Below are positions 1 through 11,889 of a stretch of DNA of 64,000 nt, in pieces (the stretch's first letter is position 1; each line of letters starts with the position of its first letter). The DNA is taken from the NCBI GenBank assembly GCA_963995525.1, contig OZ023206.1:28663554-28727553 (forward strand). The letters run 5' to 3'. The position numbers and the translations under genes are program-made. This DNA is from Escarpia spicata. Taxonomy: Eukaryota; Annelida; Polychaeta; Sabellida; Siboglinidae. The notes under the pieces were generated by a model, which had not been told where the DNA came from, did not search any database, and was given only the letters and a program-made list of their open reading frames with translations.

Positions 1-520
1 TGGAAGTGATGGTCAAGTTCAATTACTGAGGTAGCACCCTCTTCAGAGTTGTCCACATTGATGACGAGATCCATTGCCGCATTGCAAAAGCAAGTGTTTC
101 TTTTGTAATACTGCTAGCGTCAGTGCGGGAAAAGAGAGGAGTCAGTCTTACAACTAAATTGAAGGTGTACCGAGCTGCTGTGCTACCTACACTATTCCAC
201 GCCTCCTAAAGTTGGACTGTCAACCAGAGGCATACCCGCAAACTCAACCACTTTCACATGACTTGTCTCCGCCGTTTGCTAAAAAAATCCGCTTACAGGA
301 TCGAGTCCCAGACACAAAGTTCCTTGAATAAGCCAGTCAGCCAAATATCCACACACTCTTCAGGAAGACTCAACTACGATGGGCTGGACATCTGGCTCGC
401 ATGCCTGATGAGCGCCTACCGAAGAGACTCATCTTCGGCGAACTGGCAAAAGGTCGACCGGAACGTGGTCGACCAAAGATGCGTTTCAGATATATTATTA
501 AGGACTCCATGAAATACGCA
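1..520 (+). mobile_element. RTE-type non-LTR retrotransposon, C-terminal relic (unit A)
   Basis: Broken reading frames encode the post-RT region of an RTE-like LINE: a degraded FNYLGSTL motif, then RIAKASVSF, KLKVYRAAVLPTL, SWTV and LNHFHMTCLRR. The same order is seen in the better copies at 8376-9222 and 57300-57720. Several stops and frameshifts make it dead. It stops within the RKLRF-like region near 515, where the sequence jumps to the receptor 5' flank. The 5' end lies outside the window. RTE is a family call from memory. Confidence 0.75.
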
Positions 521-1926
521 CGGAGAAGCAACCTGATGGTTGATAGCTGCGTCTGATTTTCGGTCATTTTAGCCACGTCTCGGTAATAGCCCTCGCATCC
601 TATTTATGCACGAGAATGCACTAATGTGTCATTGTGTACGTCTTACTGCGTACACAAAGTCCAGCGATCAATACTACATTGGGGGTCAGGGAAACTGTCA
701 TATCACGATACTTGACGTTTGCGGTATAGGGAACAATTTATGTATAGCAATCAGTCGGCTTTGGCAACGTGATCTTTGGACTAATAACACCACGCTGGTG
801 ACCTGTGAGCGCCGAAACAGATCGACGTCACACAGATCCACGATCTGCCTTTGTTCAATTGTGACCGGATCTGTACTCACGTGTAACTACACTCATTCCA
901 AACTCCTATATTTCCTTCAACAAATACTGGAGCACCTTGCTATTATTGAAACCAACAATGCCATGGCTCTCCAGGTCCAGCAAAATCTAACACACCATGT
1001 TATATGAGTGTGTAACATAATAAAAGTACACGAAATACAAGCATACGCACTCACACGTACGCACGCACGCACGCACGCACGCACGGACACATACACGAGC
1101 GCGCGGTCTTCGATGTAAATCAATTGCCAATAAATAGCTGTCTCGTGGTGGGCGCTTCACGTAATGTCCACTGTACCCTGTCCCTAGCTATACAGTTATT
1201 ACTGTGTTGAGAAAGAATGACCAAGGAAATATAGATCAGCCATTATATTAATATTTTTAAATATTACTGTGGAAGAACGGTATTGTCTTTGTATGCATAT
1301 GTGTTGATATATCGTAATGGAAGCAGCAACTACTTGTATCAACCGCACATTCCTGTTGTGCATGAGCAAAACAGGAACGGAAAGGTACGTCTGCTGCGTC
1401 CATGTGTGTGAAAAGGAGAGTGGCAACAAGCCATCTTCGACACTGATTGATCGACTGTTGTGCAATGACCAACAGAACGTGGTCGTCTCCTTCTTACAAC
1501 TGACGACAATTGTGTAGGCACCACGCTTATAGGAATGGGCTATAGGATATATTGTACGATATCAAGTATAACAACAGCATCTGGGTTTAGCTTCCACTGA
1601 TTCGGTCTTTAAAGTTGCGGTAACAGTCCAGTCTTGTGAACCATACAGTAGGATGGTGTCAATACGTGCCTTTAAGAAGACTAACAGATGTACGTGACGG
1701 TCTAGATACATTAGTCAATTAATATGAAAAGTCATGAAACTACGCGCTAGTGGGACAATTGAAAGACATATATATGTTTCAGTGCTTGTTCCAATGAACG
1801 TAGAGTTAGTCATGACTTTGATGAAGCAGTGACCAAACATCGTCCATCGCGACTGACAGCTGATGCACCAGTCATGACATATACACAAAACATAAACGTT
1901 TACTGATGTTTACATTTTAATTGCAG
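521..1926 (+). other. 5' flank of receptor unit A, duplicated in all units
   Basis: No convincing gene. The block recurs, diverged, at 10690-11885, 33565-34357 (shortened) and 58125-59320, each time just upstream of a receptor copy or remnant, so it is part of the duplicated unit. It contains a short (ACGC)n run near 1057-1085. At about 1570-1700 is a minus-strand LINE C-terminal scrap that reads ILLYGSQDWTVT. A pyrimidine-rich stretch and a TTGCAG acceptor end at 1926, just before the receptor exon. This implies an untranslated upstream exon that I could not place. Confidence 0.6.
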
Positions 1927-1931
1927 ATAGC

Positions 1932-2237
1932 ATAGCATCACACTACGCGGGCAACGTCACGTCCGTCATAGAGACGGAGCGAAAGGATACGAACGATACT
2001 GGACGTACACAAATACCGCCAGTCCGAATTCTCGTCTGTCTTGGCCTCTTCGTTATCACCATTGTCACAATTGTCGGAAATATAATTGTCATTGCCGCCT
2101 TTATTATCGGGAAGAAATTGCGTACAACCTTTACCTTCTATATCCTCAACCTCGCTATCACTGGCGTCTGTGTTACCGTGACAGCAATGTCCTTATACAC
2201 TTTTGATATTCTCTTGGGTTGGTGGCCCTTCGGAGAG
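1932..2237 (+). pseudogene. Receptor pseudogene A, exon 1 (TM1-TM2)
   Basis: Homologous to exon 1 of the intact unit B receptor. It covers the N-terminus, TM1 with the VGNIIVIAAF motif and TM2, and ends with WWPFGE before a GAG|gtgaga donor. The start codon is lost: where units B and C have ATGGCG, this copy has ATAGCA. Two codons are missing in the N-terminal tail, in frame. In TM2 the Asp of NLAVTD, the conserved 2.50 sodium-site residue, is Gly (NLAITG). The rest of the frame is open. Together with the lesions in exons 2 and 4, this is a pseudogene of a duplicated aminergic-type class A GPCR. Confidence 0.88.
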
Positions 2238-2443
2238 GTGAGACATCTTCATCATTTTCACTGCTTATTGGCAACAGTATTACGAATAATTTTTCTTTCT
2301 TTTTGTCTTCAATCTATATTTCGTATTAATCAAGATCTTGATAAACACCTAAAGAGCTACGTTGTGACAAATATATTTCCGACGAAGGACACGTAAGGTA
2401 ATGTGACAAATTCAGTGGTGACGGTCAGCTATTTTTAAACCTT

Positions 2444-2508
2444 ACCTTGCCTTACTTTACCTTACCTTACCTTACCTTACCTTACCTTACCTTACCTTAC
2501 CTTACCTA
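2444..2508. repeat. (CCTTA)n pentanucleotide microsatellite
   Basis: About twelve near-perfect tandem copies of a CCTTA pentamer in intron 1 of pseudogene A. They directly abut the minus-strand LINE relic, so they could be its expanded 3' tail. Confidence 0.9.
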
Positions 2509-2519
2509 TCCTCTTCGGG

Positions 2520-3215
2520 CGTTTTAAGCCATATGTCTGTTGTGCAACTCCGCCATGTCGCCCAGTCAGCTTTGCTTCAAATTGCCCACCCAGCTGTTTT
2601 AGTTATTTCTACACTGTCGTTCTCCACGTTGTTTTTGGCCGACCAACTTTTCTTGTTCATTCCGGCGTCCATGTCAGTGCTGTCAGGCAGTGGTTGTGGT
2701 CCTTCTTTCTCGGCACATGCCCGATCCAATTCTACCTTATTCTCTGTATTTCTGTGCTGGTCTTCTCTTCTGCTGTTATGTTTTAATGTCTTTGTTAGAA
2801 ATTACTACTGTCCATCTATTTTTTAAATTCTTCTGAGACAGATTAACTGGAAAATGTCAAGTTTTTTGTTGTCACTTTTGTGTACTTTCCATGTTTCACC
2901 TCCATACAGTAACACTGACTTGACCAGAATATTGTATAATCTGAGTTTAGTTTAATGTGTACAAATTTGAGCTTGAGTTTCATGAATTTCGTATTGTGTT
3001 CATAATATCGTCACCTCCTCCTCCATGCTTGCTATCGTTTACGCCCAGGTATGTATATTTATTTATTTCATTCAGTTGTTGTTCATAAATCTGTATTCTG
3101 TCGTTGCATTTGCTGTTTATCCTCAGTACTTCATTTTTTTTGTTATTGATTTTAGGCCTATTTTTGATGCAAATGCATTAATCTTTGTTAACTTTGCTTG
3201 CTTGTGTCTGTAACT
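2520..3215 (-). mobile_element. Degraded LINE, post-RT C-terminal region, in intron 1 of unit A
   Basis: Read on the minus strand from about 3215 downwards, broken frames give GLKIN-like and EVLRIN, then NKYTYLGV, GGGGDDI, KLRLYNILVKSVLLYGGETWK and RPKTTWR-like pieces. This is the usual order at the C-terminus of RTE-like LINE polyproteins. It has many stops. The insertion explains why intron 1 of unit A (1.5 kb) is longer than those of units B and C (0.6-0.7 kb). Confidence 0.65.
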
Positions 3216-3544
3216 TGATGACATCGTTAAGCAGTTGTGTTATATTTCCGCTATCCGCTGTTACAGATCAGCACAGTTTTATAAATAGTGTCGCCATTTG
3301 CCACACCCAAGGAAGACCACATAGTCCCGGGTAACGCCTGCCAAGTCGCTGAGCCAAACAACAACGCGCGGTTATGAATAATGTCATATTATATTACAAA
3401 AGAAGACCACCAATGATATATTTGCTGTAATTATATAGGTGGATGTGAGCGCGTGTGCGCGTATGTGCGTGTGCAATATGTTATAATGTGTGTATGCCTG
3501 TGAGTTAGCGTGTTTCCTGTCCATGGGTATGTGCGTGTGATTGC

Positions 3545-3669
3545 GTGCATGCGTGCGTGCGTGCGTGCGTGCGGGCGTGCGGGCGGGCGGGCGGGCGGGC
3601 GGGCGGGCGGGCGGGCGGGCGTGCGAGCGTGCGGGCGTGCGGGCGTGCGGGCGTGCGGGCGTGCGGGCG
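3545..3669. repeat. (GCGT)n/(GGGC)n microsatellite
   Basis: A GC-rich tetranucleotide run, first GCGT units and then GGGC units. Shorter runs sit at the equivalent place in unit B (about 35190-35220) and unit C (about 60236-60266), so the seed predates the duplication. Open frames across it (GRAGGRAG-like) are artefacts of the repeat. Confidence 0.9.
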
Positions 3670-3753
3670 TATTTGCATCTTGGCGCAGGCCGAATAGTAC
3701 ATAATAAACCGTTGTATTCCAAGAATTCTGGTGTTGACTTTCTGACCGAACAG

Positions 3754-3917
3754 GTTCTGTGCGGCTTTTGGATCTTCTTCGACTAAGGCATGACGTTCGT
3801 ATCTGTCTTCACCCTGGTCGCCATCTCGGACGACCGCTTCTGGTCCGTGCAGTGGAGTCTCAACTATCGCCAATACAACACCATGAGAAAGACAACACTC
3901 GTCATTGTCGTCATCTG
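3754..3917 (+). pseudogene. Receptor pseudogene A, exon 2 (TM3 to start of TM4), with stop
   Basis: The exon is bounded by a CAG acceptor and a CTG|gtgcgc donor, as in units B and C. It begins with VLCGFWIFFD, which contains the TM3 disulfide Cys and the amine-binding Asp. The next codon, Tyr in units B and C, is TAA at 3784-3786. Further on, Val before the DRF triplet is Asp (GTC to GAC at 3829-3831). The rest (WSVQWSLNYRQYNTM and the start of TM4) is well preserved, so the inactivation looks fairly recent. Confidence 0.9.
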
Positions 3918-4361
3918 GTGCGCCACACGCCTGTCACCCATAACGCGGCGTGGTGTACGATGACGCTAGCTCGATCTTCCACAATTTATTGTTCGAGACT
4001 ATACAATTAATCCTGTGTCCAAGTACCAAAACGTTATACTCAAGGCGACTCCGGATTTAGGCCTACTACGTAACTCACATCAGCAGCGCAATATATTTAC
4101 CACAGCACGAATTCTGAAAGATTAGTCGTATGGCAATTATCAACAGTTTAAACATAGGGCAAATACTAAGACGTCATTGTAACAGCACACGTTTCCTTAC
4201 GTGTATGTTACACAATGACTCTAAATATTCCAATAAAAAATAAAGAAAAACATATAAAGAATGGGGATCCACAATAGCTAGAACATAACCATGGGTAGAT
4301 GTTAAATAGAGGTATGTATTAACTGTAGCGCCGTAGCAAAATAGCATGTCTTGTGTCGCAG

Positions 4362-4659
4362 GATTGCCGTCCTCGTCTTGCGGTTGGCGCCGTGTATCAC
4401 TGACCGGATCCGCTGGAGCGAGCCGTACGTGTGCAAGTGGGAACCGTCAAAGAACCGCGAGTTCGTCATCTTCACTGCCATCGTTGGACATCACCTACCT
4501 GACGTCATCATGATCGTCTGTTTCATCCGGGTATTCTCGGCGATGAGAAAGCGCCGTCTGGCGTTACTCTCAGCACAGACGATGTGCACGCAGAGCCAAT
4601 CAATCAGCACGCTCGCTCAGCCGGAACCTGCGTCGAAACAATGCGTCCCCAATAGTCAG
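4362..4659 (+). pseudogene. Receptor pseudogene A, exon 3 (TM4-TM5)
   Basis: A CAG acceptor is followed by a phase-2 join, and the donor is CAG|gtgtgt. It encodes the rest of TM4, the second extracellular loop with its Cys (CKWEPS) and TM5 (AIVGHHLPDVIMI), then the start of loop 3 (MRKRRL). The frame is open here, but the Trp seven residues after the TM4 anchor Trp is Arg (VLVLRLAP instead of VLVVWLAP). The exon has decayed less than exons 2 and 4. Confidence 0.88.
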
Positions 4660-5228
4660 GTGTGTAAATCCCACAACAACCGTTTCTGGGATTTTTGTTA
4701 AATGTGACATGGTTGTGTTGACCAGGCGCGTAACCCTGTGATAGGGAACCCCATCCAAAAATGACCCCGTCAACTCGAAACCACAGCAATGTCCCTGCTC
4801 AGGCAACTACGTAGCACGCAGCACGAAGTAACCACACTTTTACGAACCCCATCCGAACGTACACACGTGACTCAACAGTTAGTTAGTATTTTGTAGGATA
4901 AAAGGAATGACACGAATGCGCAATGTTAACACAAAATGCCGAAAACAACCGTCTTTGGGTAAATAAAGGGGCATCGCGCTTCAAACAAGAAGATATATTT
5001 TTGATGGAAGGATACGGAATTGAGTGGAACAGGAATTAGTCATAGAAGAATACGATTTCAAGATGAGAAGGGAGACGAATTATGGCATCGTTGGGTTACG
5101 TAAGCTGATAGAAAAGAGGTTGGATGTGACAGGAAATATGGTAATGATATTTCGTAGCCATTTAGATTACTAGAGATGATAACAGTAACGGTTAGGCTAA
5201 CGTGGATAACAGTTGGTAGAAATGCATG

Positions 5229-5430
5229 TTTCTTCTTCTTCTTCATCTTCATCTTAGTCGTCTTCTTCGTCTTCGTTTTCGTCTTCTTTGTCTTCTTCTT
5301 CTTCTTTTTCCTCTTCCTCTTCTTCTTCTTCTTCTTCTTTTTCGTGCCATGTCTGTCACAGGCATTGGTGATTATCGCCCTCCATACCGCACGGTCGTTT
5401 GTGGTTTGTAGCAGTTCTGCTGTGCTTATT
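5229..5430 (-). mobile_element. LINE 3' end with (AAG)n tail, in intron 3 of unit A
   Basis: On the minus strand, 5430 down to 5345 reads DRAVWRAIITNACDRHGT, which looks like the C-terminal end of a LINE polyprotein. It is followed by an (AAG)n-rich tail down to 5229. The CTT-rich open frames on the + strand are shadows of that tail. The family was not determined. Confidence 0.45.
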
Positions 5431-5439
5431 CCACAATAT

Positions 5440-5479
5440 GTTGAGAGACTATCTATTATTTTATAGATAGTCTCTCAAC
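5440..5479. repeat. Perfect 17-bp inverted repeat (hairpin)
   Basis: GTTGAGAGACTATCTAT (5440-5456), a six-base loop and its exact reverse complement (5463-5479). It sits between the LINE fragment and the intron 3 microsatellites. I did not see it at the same place in the other units. Confidence 0.9.
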
Positions 5480-5566
5480 ACAAAAAAATGCATGTTTACA
5501 ACACGACAAAACACGGAATTACCGCAATGCTTAATCAATTTGCACCCAAAATGTCAATAAGACATC

Positions 5567-5612
5567 TACCATCTATCTATCTATCTATCTATCTACCTAT
5601 CCATCTACCATA

Positions 5613-5644
<32 letters not shown>

Positions 5645-5682
5645 CATCTACCATCTATCTATCTATCTATCTATCTATCTTA

Positions 5683-5758
<76 letters not shown>
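5567..5758. repeat. (ATCT)n and (AT)n microsatellites
   Basis: ATCT tetramers with scattered changes to 5705, then about 50 bases of AT. The equivalent intron 3 position in units A' and C also holds ATCT/AT arrays, so the seed is ancestral to the units. Confidence 0.92.
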
Positions 5759-5760
<2 letters not shown>

Positions 5761-5858
5761 GTATATCTATGTCTATCACTATATCTGTATATCTAGGTAT
5801 ATGTATATATTTATCTATCTATCTGTCTGTCAATTTATCTCCCTCCACCCCTCCATCC

Positions 5859-6120
<262 letters not shown>

Positions 6121-6358
6121 TCTCTCTTCCTGTCTCCTTCTCTCTCAGTCTGTCTATCTCTCTGTATGCCTTTCGTCTGTGACTATGTGTGTGCGCGCTT
6201 GCGCGCGTGTGCGTGTGCTTCTGTGTGCGTGAGCTTCTGAGTGTGTAGTCTATATTTTTGATTGAAGTGATATTGTTCTGTAAATTACATTTACTTTGTG
6301 TTATACAATTAACATGGCCAACACAAAATGACAACTTGAACGTTTATGCTAACTTCAG

Positions 6359-6515
6359 GTATGGCCAGAAAAAGGCCACTTGTTCACGTCGACAGTGGCT
6401 CCCCTCGGCACCATCGTAACTGTTGACGCCGTTCAGTGACCACATGGGCTCATCGTCAAACCCATCGACGGGGTCGGGTCTACCGGCGATGTCTTCAGCG
6501 GCAGCCGAACAACAA
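6359..6515 (+). pseudogene. Receptor pseudogene A, exon 4 fragment (loop 3 only)
   Basis: It begins after the conserved AACTTCAG acceptor with VWPEKGHLF (VLPEKVYS in units B and C). A one-base insertion (GTTCAG for GTCAG near 6435) puts a TGA in frame at 6437-6439. Homology continues in another frame through the Ser/Ala-rich stretch and ends at about 6515, just before the ERLKRDQ segment. From there the sequence is repeat R1, so TM6, TM7 and the C-tail are missing. Confidence 0.87.
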
Positions 6516-7967
6516 GAGTTACACCCCTCGAAGAATGACGTTTGCAGAAAGCGACAAAAGTACACTTGTGGTAGAACTCAACATTTGGGTATGATCATTC
6601 AGGTAAGAGCGTAGACACTCACTTGCACACTCATGTGGACATAACACACACACACACACACACACTCACACACACACGCACACACACACGCACACTTACA
6701 CTGTCACATATTGACACGCGCACGCATGCACACACACGCGCGCGAGCCCACACACAAACACACAATATTTCTTACGCATACAATATGTTTTTTAGTTAGG
6801 GTAAACACATCCAAAAATCTATTAACTTGCTTCCTTTTTCGCAGGTATGAACGCAAGATTTTGTTGTTACACGTAACTGTCGTTTTGCATGGCACGTTCT
6901 CTCAAGATCATTTGAATGATACAATTTGTAGTTCCTGATAATATTTATCCTTATGGGACAATTGGTGTTACGTGCGAATTTAACTGTGGGAAATACCCCT
7001 AAAGTTTCTGCGGACCCTCTATGGTGACGTGCATGTGAACGTTCTAGTGATTTAGAAGGAAGCCGACACTCTTCTCCTTTTCGGGTTTCTGCTCACGTAT
7101 CCCATGTTCTGAGATTTATCTTTGGGTAGGTGTAAACTATGTAGAGTCGATCGCGCTGAACAGTGTAAAACAACAGCTAAGCCAGTGGGCATAGACATCA
7201 ATCATTTCAGCAACACATGTTGTTGTTCTGCACGCAAACGTAAATATCAACACAACGCCTAAATATTGATTATATGAAATCACCGAGGCACCATATAATC
7301 ATCGAGGCCTATTATTATCTCAGTCCGGTGTGCGACAGTTTTTACGAGCGGAATTCTTAGACAGACTCGTGACTGTTTCCAGCTGCCTGACGTTCTCTTA
7401 GAAGAGGAAAAGAAAGAGGAGGACAAAAACTACTAAACGCAATTACCGAAGTGAGTAGCAAGGAGAATATATTATGGTGGGATATTTCAACCACGTCAAA
7501 CGGCACTCGGTAGATATGTCGGGTTTATAATTATTGTTCAGATTTGTGACACTGGTTCAAATGGGTATTACAGGGCATATATATGTGATTGCTTTTCTGG
7601 TGGGTAGAGGCTACGAACGCTCGATTTCTCGGTGGTTGTAATAATTGTGTCCATTGTTTGATTTAACACATGGCTAATGTGCTGATCGTCTAAGGGTCAC
7701 AATAAACAAAACACACTTGCCTGCCGAATTGTACTGCGCAACACATTGTCTTGTCCAAATCTACAGCCTCGACTTCGTTTGTGAGCGCATCAATGTCCAC
7801 ATTTCTGAAATTACGTTTTAGAGGTATAGATGTTTTGACATGTCTTAGTAACAGTAACAGAAGACATAACCGGATTCTAGACAAGTCTGGTTTGACATGT
7901 CAGCCAATGTCCATGTTGAGCTAAACTGAATGACTTATTTATGCTGCGAAATCGTTGATATGTAACA
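6516..7967 (+). repeat. Dispersed repeat R1, copy in unit A
   Basis: Similar to 27190-27555 plus 29075-30300 and to 54705-55900. Shared landmarks are a CGAAGAA..TTGCAGAAAGCGACAAA block, a CA microsatellite, AGGGTAAACACATCCAAAA, a pyrimidine-rich CGCAG followed by TATGAACG, and the block ending GTTGAGCTAAACTGAATGA. All copies have stops in all frames and no protein family is recognisable. This copy interrupts exon 4 of the receptor. The class of repeat is unknown. Confidence 0.75.
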
Positions 7968-8375
7968 GATGAAACTAACTAAACTATGTACCGCTTCTTG
8001 CAAGATCGCTGTATGCTGTACACCTGAAACCAGTTTACAGCAATTGTACAAGTCGAGAACCCGGCAAATGGATAGAAAATTCTACCTGAACCCACCCAAT
8101 TCGTATACGACCAGTATAGTTACTGAACCAGTCATATATACATCACATCATTGGTCAATGTTATCACTGTCTCTTAGTAGTGCCACTTTGTTTTAGCATA
8201 TTTATTCATACTGTTTTAATGTGTTTAGTTCATTTAATATTGCTGGTATGCATCGATCCATGGTTCATGGTTATACTATTATCTATGCACGACACTCAGT
8301 ATTACTAATCAGCAACTGCCTACACACTTAATTTTATTATGTACATACTGCAATGTCATTTAAATAGTATGCTTA
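7968..8375. other. Unassigned segment between R1 and the RTE relic
   Basis: AT-rich. The similarity to R1 of units B and C stops at 7967 and the RTE relic begins at about 8376. I see no gene, repeat structure or recognisable element. Confidence 0.5.
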
Positions 8376-9222
8376 ATTATGCTCCCTCCTCTGGTGCTGG
8401 CACCTACTCTGTTCAGTATGAGGTTCACGGCAATGTTGTCCAACGCCTTCAGAGGGAATGATGATGGCATCTACATCAAATGCTACTCTGAAGGAGGGAT
8501 CTTCAACTTGAGAAGATTTCAAGCGAAGACAAAGGTACTACAGGATGTGATCCCCGATTTCAACTTCCATTAGCACGAACAAAACAGAAGTTATGCATCA
8601 GGCAGCTCCCCGCAAGCAGTGCGTGAAACCAGAAATCACTGTGTAGGGACGGAAACTGGAAGTGATGGTCAAGTTCAATTACTTAGGTAGCACCCTCTCC
8701 ACAGTTGTCCACATTTATGACGAGATCCATTGCCGCATTACAAAAACAAGTGTTTCGTTTGGAAGACTGGAAGCGTCACTGTGGGAACGAAGAGAAATCA
8801 TCAACAATTGAAGGTGTACTCCGCTGTTGGGCTACCACACCTCCTAAAGTTGGACTGTCTACCAGAGGCATGTCCGCAAACTCAACCACTTTCACATGAC
8901 TTGTCTCCGCCGCTTGCTAAGTCCCTGAGAAAGAGGTCCTTGAACGATCCAGTCTAAAAAGCATCTACACACTCTTCAGGAAGACTCAACTGAGATGGGC
9001 TGGACATCTAGCTCGCATGCCTGATGAGCGCTTACCGAAGAGACTCTTCTTCGGCGAACTGGCAGAAGGTCGACTGGAACGAGGACGGCAAAAGCTGCGT
9101 TTCAGAGATATTTTTAAGGACTCCACCAAGAGCTTCGGAATTGAAACGGTCTCCTGGAGAAATCATGCAGCAAACCGTCCTGCCTGGAAAGGTCTGGTCT
9201 GGAAAAGTACAACCTCTTTTTA
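8376..9222 (+). mobile_element. RTE-type LINE relic, 5' half, interrupted by a CR1-like LINE
   Basis: Frames give LAPTLFSMRFTAMLSNAF, GGIFNLRRFQAKTKV, then, after an internal loss that includes the FADD motif, LEVMVKFNYLGSTL, KLDCLPEACP-like and WAGHLARMPDERLPKRLFFGEL. These run in the order of RTE RT and post-RT sequence. It is interrupted at 9222 by another LINE and resumes at about 10515. It has frameshifts and deletions and is not active. Confidence 0.82.
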
Positions 9223-10514
9223 AACCCATCTCAACATGGGTTTTTAAAAGCGAGGTCATGCTTAACAAATATGTTATGTTTTTTGGAAGACATCACTAGG
9301 TGGGTAGATGAGGGATCACCAGTAGATATCATCTATTTAGATTTTCAAAAAGCTTTCGACAAAGTACCACATCAAAGATTACTCCTTAAGCTAAAGGCCC
9401 ATGGCATAGGAAATGGTATAATAAACTGGATAGAAAAATGGCTGAATGACAGAAGACAACGTGTAGTAGTTGATGGGGAGGCTTCAAACTGGAAATCGGT
9501 ATTGAGTGGGGTACCACAGAGATCAGTACTAGGACCTATATTATTCTTAATATATATCAACGATTTGGACGATGATATAACAAGCAAGGTGTTAAAATTT
9601 GCGGATGATACAAAAGTGTTTAGAAGGATTAAAAGTGATGGAGACAGACAGCATTTACAAGATGATCTTGATAGGTTGATCAAATGGTCTGAAAAGTGGC
9701 AAATGCTGTTCAATTTTGGGAAATGTAAATGCCTCCACACAGGTCATGGGAACGAAGAGGTAAAATATAAAATAGGGGGTACTGTTCTAAGTACTACTGT
9801 AAAAGAAAAGGACTTAGGGTTAACCATTAGTGCTGATATGAAGGTTTCAGAGCAGTGCGGAATTGCAGCGTCAAAGGGAAATCAAATCCTTGGATTAATT
9901 AGGCGAAATATAGCGTATAAGAAAAAAGAATTAATAGTACCGCTGTACAAAACAATAGTGAGGCCTCATTTAGAATATTGTATACAAGCATGGAGGCCAT
10001 ATCGCAAGAAGGACATAGATATGCTAGAAAGAGTACAGAGGAGAGCGACTAAAATGATACAAAATCTGAGGGATCTTAGTTACGAAATACGCCTAAAAGA
10101 ATGTGGTTTAACAACACTAGAGACCAGGAGATTGAGAGGAGATCACATAGAAGTGTTTAAAATATTGAATGGTTATGAAAATATTGATAGAAACATTTTT
10201 TTCTCAGTTAAGAAAGATAGAAGGACCAGAGGACATGAAGCTACATTAGTAAAGGAGCAGTGTAGATTAGATATAAGAAAGTTCTCATTCTCACAAAGGA
10301 CTGTAAATGAATGGAACAGATTATCTCCTGATTGTGTTGGTGCTAGTAGCGTGAATATGTTTAAACATAAAATCGACACACACCTTAAAAAGGCGGGATA
10401 CATGTAGATAAAAAGTATTGGACTCTCGATAAGCCAAAAGGTTTCCTTGTCCACCTGCCATCCAGAGTAATTTTCTGGATGGCAATCTTGTTAAATCTTG
10501 TTAAATCTTGTTAA
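9223..10514 (+). mobile_element. CR1/Jockey-like LINE, 5'-truncated, 378-aa RT open frame
   Basis: A long open frame (ATG 9271 to stop 10407) encodes most of a reverse transcriptase. The frame is also open upstream through PSQHGF. It has YLDFQKAFDKVPH with the first catalytic Asp, a SGVPQ..VLGPILF motif, FADDTKVF as the YxDD box and the thumb/C-terminal region RRATKMI..LRDLSYE, ending GYM. The Gly usually following SGVPQ is Arg, which may weaken activity. The 3' end carries three copies of a TTGTTAAATC 10-mer (about 10488-10517), as in CR1-clade tails. No endonuclease is present, so this is a dead-on-arrival copy. It lies inside the RTE relic and is the least decayed RT in the window. Confidence 0.88.
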
Positions 10515-10680
10515 ATCAACGTGTCGAAGCAGCCAGGTCCAAGCGCGAGGGTCGGAACGCGAACCAACCGCAAAAAGAAATGGCCAAACTGTAACTGTAA
10601 CTATCATGTGAAATGTGATGTCATGGTCTTCACCGATCCGATGGACGAGAGATTGATTAATTAATTAAATAATTACATTA
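10515..10680 (+). mobile_element. RTE-type LINE relic, 3' end with (ATTA)n tail
   Basis: Continues the RTE interrupted at 9222: GTGTCGAAGCAGCCAG matches 57856-57880 of the unit C copy. It runs through the 3' untranslated region to a short ATTA-type tail (about 10654-10677), typical of RTE ends. Confidence 0.8.
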
Positions 10681-10689
10681 TGGGTTAAT

Positions 10690-11885
10690 GAAATGCGCAC
10701 GGAGAAGCACAGTGATTGTTGATGTCTGCGTCTGATCTTCGGTCATTTTAGCCACGTCTCGGTAATAGCCGTCGCTTACCATTTATGGACGAGAATGCAC
10801 TCATTTGTCATTGTGTACGTCTTACTGCGTACACAAAGTGCAGCGTTCAATACTACATTGGGGGTCAGGAAAACTGTCATATAGCAATAGTTTGCGATAT
10901 TTTTCCGGTATACGGATCGATTTATTTATAACAATCCGTCAGCTTTAGCAATGTGATCTTTGGTCTAATGAGACCACGCTGGTTTCATGTGAGCGCCGAA
11001 CTAGATTGACGTCACACAGTTCCACGAGTAACTACACTCATTCCAAACTCCTATATTTCTTTCAACAAATACTGGAGCGGCTTGTATTAGTGAATCCAAC
11101 GATGCCATGGCTATCCAGGTCCAGCAAAATCTAAGTCACCGTGTTACATGAGTGTGTAACAGAATACAAGTCTCAAAGAAATACATGCGCACACACACTC
11201 ACACGTACGCACGAACGCACGCATGGACACACATACGCGCGCGCGGTCTATGGTGTAAATCAAATGCCAATAAATAGCTGTCTCCTGGTGGGCGCTTCAA
11301 GTAATGTACAATGTGCCCTGCCCCTAGCTATACATGTATTACTGAGTAAGAATGGCCAAGGAAATATTGATCAGTCATTATGTTAACATTTTTAAATATC
11401 ACTGTTGAAGAAGGGTGTTTTCGTTGTATGCATATACGTTGATATATTGGAATGGAAGCAGCAACTACTTGTATCATCCGCACATTCGTGTTGTGCATGC
11501 GCAAAAAAGGTACGAAAAAGTACGTCTGCTCCGTTCATGTGTATAAAAAAGCGGTTGGCAATACACCAGCTTGGATACTAGTTGATTGACAGTTGTGGAA
11601 TGACCAACTGAAGGTAGTCGTCAACTGACGACAACTGTGTAGGCACCACGCTTGCAGGAATGGGCTATATGATACGTCACGTGATATCAAGTATAACAAC
11701 AGCATCTGGGTTTAGCCTCCACTGATTCGGTCTTTAAAGTTGCGGTAACAGTCCAGTCTTGTGAACCGTACAGTAGGATGGTGTCAATACGTGTTCTAAG
11801 AAGGCTAATAGATGTACGTGACGGTCTAGATGCATTAGTCAATTAATATGAAACGTCATGAAACTATGCGCTAGTGGGACAATGG
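10690..11885 (+). other. 5' flank of receptor unit A', duplicated
   Basis: Collinear with 530-1740 of unit A, including the ACGC-type microsatellite and the minus-strand LINE scrap near 11700-11830. It proves a further receptor unit once stood here. No gene of its own is visible. The similarity to the other units stops at about 11885, before where exon 1 should lie. Confidence 0.7.
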
Positions 11886-11889
11886 AAAT

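Noticed and set aside
7690..7884. Small ORFs in R1
   Set aside because: Not conserved among the three R1 copies, which have different stops.
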